Positions 7,150-9,889 of a DNA stretch of 9,889 bases are shown here, piece by piece. Location: contig JAESQG010000534.1 of assembly GCA_016765265.1 (NCBI GenBank), positions 1 through 9,889 of the forward strand, read 5' to 3'. Made by a program: the position numbers and the translations under genes. The stretch comes from Pseudomonadales bacterium. Lineage in GTDB: Bacteria > Pseudomonadota > Gammaproteobacteria > Pseudomonadales > DC-out160. The stretch's first letter is position 1. Each line of letters starts with the position of its first letter. Under the pieces are notes generated by a model. It did no database searches, had not been told where the DNA came from, and was given only the letters and a program-made list of their open reading frames with translations.

Positions 7150-9053
7150 TGATAAACCTATCTATAAAACAGGCAGAAATAGTACAGTCCTCCATGGATG
7201 GGGCAATTCAGGTCTTGGCATCGGCGGGTTCAGGAAAAACACGCGTATTGACAGAGCGGGTTCGTTTTATCTTGGACAAAACCAAAAAAGACGCCGTTAT
7301 TGCACTAACCTTTACCAATAAAGCCTCTGAGGAAATGCAAGAACGGTTAAGCGATTTTGATGCCGTTGAAGATCGAGCCTGGATTGCAACAATTCACTCA
7401 GTAGCCCAACGTATTCTAGAAAAATACAACCATACCATAGGGCTACCCTCAGACCTGCATATCTACGAACGCGACAAAGACAGAATGGAGCTTTTCTTGC
7501 AATCACTCCGTGATGATGGCATTGATATCGATGATTACCTAGATGTCTCTGATACTAGGGAAAAGCGAAATCGTGAAAAGGTAATCCAGGGATATATGGA
7601 TGCATTCTCGTCGATTAAAAGAGAGCTTCTCCATCAAGACGAAGAGGAGGTTGGTCAGCTATTTCCACATGATGATCGAGTTTGGAAGATATTCCAGGAT
7701 TACCAAAGAGCTTTGCTCGATAGTGGGGGTATCGACTTTGATGATATCTTGGTTTACGCACATGACATTCTTACAAAAAATGAATGGATTGCAGATGTAT
7801 ACCGAGCTAAATATAAGCATATTTGTGTTGATGAGGCTCAAGATCTTAACAAAGTACAGTATGAGTTTATTAAGGCCTTGTGCGGAGACACTATCAAAAG
7901 TGTAATGATGGTGGGCGACCCAAATCAGATGATCTATGGATTTAATGGTTCATCCACCCAATATCTTTGTGAGTATTTCGTAAAGGATTTCAGCCCACAT
8001 GTATTTGAGCTAAAGGAAAACTATAGGTCTTCAAAAGCGATTATAACCGTCGCTAATAAATTGAAGCCAAACTCGCAAGATGAGCGTGAAGCAGCATTAC
8101 CAGGTGGCGTTACAGTTGAACACAGTGATGACGAGTTTTCTGAGGCTGCTTGGATAACGTCACAAATAAAACATCTGCTTTCCTTGAAAATACATAGAGA
8201 AATTGAAGGGGAAATAACGCTTAAAAAGATGGTAGTCATCGCGCGAAATAGGTTCGTTTTTTCTGCTCTTCAAGAACGCCTCAATGAAGAAAAAATACCC
8301 TATGTTATGAAAAAGGGGGAGCGTTTGACTGAATCTAGCTCACTTTTTGGTAAGGTATTAGATTACGGTGTTAGGTTAAAACTAAATAATAAAGACTGGG
8401 TTGATGGCAAAAAACTCTACGCGTTATTGAAAACCAAAGTACCTGACCAGTGGGGAAATGAAAACGCTCTTAAGAAATTATCTGACTCTATACCTTGCGA
8501 CAAAATCATTTTCCCCCAATTACAAGCTGATCTTCTTATAGCATTACAGGGTATGGATGCCGACAACCCTAACATGCCTAAATTTATTAAAGCCTTCAAC
8601 GATAAGTTAATTGAGTTAGCAAAAACAAACGTTAGTGACAAACACAAACTAGAACTTGAAAGAAGTGCTGATGAATTAAATGAGTTTCAGCGGTGCTGGA
8701 CTCAACTTAAGAGAAAAGGTTTGGGGGAGTCATTACAAGCCTTTAGAAATTCTATGGCACTGGGGCATCTATCAGAGGAGAGTAACCATGACGGACTTGT
8801 CCTCAGTACTGTTCACACAATGAAAGGCTTGGAAAAGGATATCGTTTTCATCATTGGCATGTGCGAAGGTGTGTTTCCCGATTATCGTGCAAAAACTAAG
8901 ACTGATTTTGATGAAGAACGAAATAATGCGTTTGTCGCAGTCACAAGAGCTAAACGCTGGCTGTATATCTCATACCCGAAATGTAGAACTATGCCGTGGG
9001 GTGATAAAAAAGTGCAAAACCGATCGCGCTTCCTTAGTGAAATACAGGCGTGA
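7149..9053 (+). CDS. gajB: GajB-like UvrD/Rep superfamily 1A helicase
   Basis: This 634-aa protein is an SF1A helicase with all main motifs: Q8 in the Q-motif region, Walker A ASAGSGKTR (24-32), motif Ia LTFTNKASEEM (53-63), Walker B VDEAQD (227-232), motif III MMVGDPNQMIYGFNGS (253-268), motif IV ELKENYRSS (287-295), motif V STVHTMKGLEKD (553-564) and motif VI RNNAFVAVTRAKRWL (591-605). In Gabija, GajB joins GajA in one large complex and is thought to sense DNA or nucleotide state during phage infection. It starts at the A of the gajA TAATG overlap, with AAGGAG 11 nt upstream, so the two are translationally coupled. It is longer than the roughly 500-aa B. cereus GajB; the extra length appears to lie between motifs IV and V, about residues 300-550. 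A housekeeping UvrD or Rep helicase is unlikely because those are near 670-720 aa and not paired with OLD genes. Confidence 0.87.
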   Translation: MINLSIKQAEIVQSSMDGAIQVLASAGSGKTRVLTERVRFILDKTKKDAVIALTFTNKASEEMQERLSDFDAVEDRAWIATIHSVAQRILEKYNHTIGLPSDLHIYERDKDRMELFLQSLRDDGIDIDDYLDVSDTREKRNREKVIQGYMDAFSSIKRELLHQDEEEVGQLFPHDDRVWKIFQDYQRALLDSGGIDFDDILVYAHDILTKNEWIADVYRAKYKHICVDEAQDLNKVQYEFIKALCGDTIKSVMMVGDPNQMIYGFNGSSTQYLCEYFVKDFSPHVFELKENYRSSKAIITVANKLKPNSQDEREAALPGGVTVEHSDDEFSEAAWITSQIKHLLSLKIHREIEGEITLKKMVVIARNRFVFSALQERLNEEKIPYVMKKGERLTESSSLFGKVLDYGVRLKLNNKDWVDGKKLYALLKTKVPDQWGNENALKKLSDSIPCDKIIFPQLQADLLIALQGMDADNPNMPKFIKAFNDKLIELAKTNVSDKHKLELERSADELNEFQRCWTQLKRKGLGESLQAFRNSMALGHLSEESNHDGLVLSTVHTMKGLEKDIVFIIGMCEGVFPDYRAKTKTDFDEERNNAFVAVTRAKRWLYISYPKCRTMPWGDKKVQNRSRFLSEIQA

Positions 9054-9134
9054 TTAAAACCACTATAGAACTCTTTGACAGCACCATCCTATTTTTTAAT
9101 TATTAATATCCATTGCAAACAGTAGGCTACGATC

Positions 9135-9172
9135 AAAGTGGCTAAATATTACATGAATCCCGGCCGGACCTC
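9135..9172 (-). repeat. Right terminal inverted repeat of the transposon (38 bp)
   Basis: This is the exact reverse complement of the left end at 29..66 (38 of 38 bases). It lies 81 bp beyond the stop of the helicase gene. Its last base forms part of the stop codon of the neighbouring lipoprotein gene. The perfect match between ends suggests both are still usable by the transposase. Confidence 0.95.
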
Positions 9173-9714
9173 TACTGTACACCATCGACCTTATCGTAGT
9201 ATCCAGGCAGAACAAATTGCACCTTTCTCGCAGAGAAAACTCTCAACGGACCAGGTAAATTTGCCCAGCCAATCACATTATTGTCCAATATCCAAAACCC
9301 ATAATCATTTCGACGCTTGCATTTCCCAAACACATTAATAAAATCGCCAAATTGCTCTTTTTTACATTGTCTTAAATTATAATCATCGGATTGAATTATA
9401 TAATATTTTCTATACTTATGACTAACGTACCATTCATCCTCTAAATGGATAATTGCTAGCGAATCTACTGAGTTTTTACCTTTATTCCATAAAGGTAAAG
9501 GGGGTAAAAACAAATCGGTAAAGCTATAATTGAATTTACTTTCATTTTTTTCAACCAATAGCTTATCTGGATTAATAACAATAGAGTTCTGATGAATCCT
9601 ATCTACTTCGAGATTAACCCCCGTTCTGGCATCAGCTTCCAATTCATACATCAACAAATTGGAGCAAGAAATCAACGTAAACGACAATACCAGCATCGGA
9701 AATAATCTCAGCAT
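9172..9714 (-). CDS. Predicted small lipoprotein of unknown function, abutting the transposon end
   Basis: I chose the ATG at 9714 (180 aa) over an upstream TTG at 9738, because GGGAG lies 6 nt before it. Residues 1-16 form a signal peptide with a hydrophobic stretch (LFPMLVLSFTL) and a lipobox LISC, predicting cleavage before C17 and lipidation there. Serine at +2 would favour the outer membrane. The rest is mostly polar with aromatic-rich patches (EDEWYVSHKYRKYYI, YGFWILDNNVIGW) and no further membrane segment. I do not recognise a family. The TAG stop takes its G from the last base of the transposon repeat, so the natural C-terminus may have been altered by the insertion. If the right flank is joined directly to the left flank, the codon becomes TAA, so truncation is not demonstrated. 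Confidence 0.7.
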   Translation of the reverse strand: MLRLFPMLVLSFTLISCSNLLMYELEADARTGVNLEVDRIHQNSIVINPDKLLVEKNESKFNYSFTDLFLPPLPLWNKGKNSVDSLAIIHLEDEWYVSHKYRKYYIIQSDDYNLRQCKKEQFGDFINVFGKCKRRNDYGFWILDNNVIGWANLPGPLRVFSARKVQFVLPGYYDKVDGVQ

Positions 9715-9810
9715 CCGTAGCTCCCGTAACTGGAACAAGCATGACTTAAAAATCCAACTGGCACGACTTGGGAACTAAATGGGTTCATTACTTTACCCTG
9801 TGATGGGGAC

Positions 9811-9889
9811 TTATGCCGCGAGCTTAAAGTGCGTCACCAAACCGTTTAGTTCACGTGATTTAGTAACTCTCAAATTCTCAATATCAGGT
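9811..9889 (-). CDS. C-terminal end of a probable methyl-accepting chemotaxis protein (partial)
   Basis: The minus strand at the right edge reads open for 25 codons to a TAA at 9811..9813. The last residues, SRELNGLVTHFKLAA, resemble the tail of methyl-accepting chemotaxis proteins, in which a Leu-rich helix ends in a LVxxFK-type motif. Only this tail is in the window, so the sensing and signalling domains cannot be seen. It reads towards the lipoprotein gene with a 96-bp gap. The short length makes this assignment tentative; it could be another helical protein. Confidence 0.45.
   Translation of the reverse strand, partial: PDIENLRVTKSRELNGLVTHFKLAA

Larger units (their letters stand above)
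29..9172. mobile_element. Complete Tn3-family transposon (Tn4651/Tn5041-like) carrying a Gabija-like defence operon
   Basis: The element is delimited by two 38-bp inverted repeats that match at every base. It encodes a full-length Tn3-family DDE transposase, a divergent tyrosine recombinase (TnpS-like) and KfrA-like coiled-coil protein (TnpT-like) around a putative resolution site, and a two-gene passenger operon. In Tn3-family elements of the Tn4651 type, TnpA forms cointegrates by replicative transposition and TnpS with TnpT resolves them. The order from left to right is IR, tnpA(-), tnpT(-), resolution region, tnpS(+), gajA-like(+), gajB-like(+), IR. All five genes read through without visible frameshifts, so the unit may be active. 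The 5-bp flanks are taaat on the left and tactg on the right, so the usual 5-bp target duplication is not seen. Boundaries are read directly; assignment to the Tn4651 group rests on gene content. Confidence 0.9.

Noticed and set aside
7034..7321. Plus-strand 95-codon ORF spanning the gajA-gajB junction
   Set aside because: It is an out-of-frame reading of two strongly supported genes and has no family similarity that I can see.
9054..9134. Possible terminator after the helicase gene
   Set aside because: A T-run is present, but I found no stable GC-containing stem before it.
9138..9338. Plus-strand 66-codon ORF beginning inside the right inverted repeat
   Set aside because: It runs across the repeat and antisense to the lipoprotein gene, has no convincing ribosome site, and its product looks like random translation.

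Overview
The window holds one apparently complete Tn3-family transposon of 9,144 bp (29..9172). It is bounded by a pair of perfectly matching 38-bp terminal inverted repeats, with a short stretch of host DNA on each side. Gene style points to a Gram-negative gammaproteobacterium, possibly marine or aquatic: moderately AT-rich DNA, a small lipoprotein with a classical lipobox, and what looks like the tail of a chemotaxis receptor. The species cannot be fixed from this sequence.

The left two thirds are the transposition core. tnpA (minus strand, 995 aa, DDE transposase) lies next to the left inverted repeat. Just upstream of it, on the same strand, is a coiled-coil protein with a KfrA-type DNA-binding N-terminus, which I call TnpT. 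Divergent from it, across a 189-bp AT-rich gap, is a tyrosine recombinase, which I call TnpS. Divergent tnpS/tnpT genes around a resolution site are the hallmark of the Tn4651/Tn5041 type of Tn3-family element. The gap carries an imperfect 11-bp inverted repeat and a perfect 12-bp palindrome, so it is the probable cointegrate-resolution site and a shared regulatory region.

The passenger cargo lies between tnpS and the right inverted repeat. It is a two-gene, translationally coupled operon: an OLD-family ATPase/TOPRIM nuclease (590 aa) followed by a UvrD/Rep-type helicase (634 aa). This is the gene pair of the Gabija anti-phage system (GajA-GajB; class 2 OLD plus helicase). All key ATPase, TOPRIM and helicase motifs are intact. 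The operon starts only 33 bp after tnpS on the same strand, so resolvase and defence genes may share transcripts.

Beyond the right repeat (9173 onward) lie a 180-aa predicted lipoprotein of unknown function, whose stop codon uses the last base of the transposon, and the last 25 codons of a probable methyl-accepting chemotaxis protein, both on the minus strand. The most interesting result is the mobile package: a self-transposing Tn3-family unit whose only recognisable cargo is a Gabija-like defence system.
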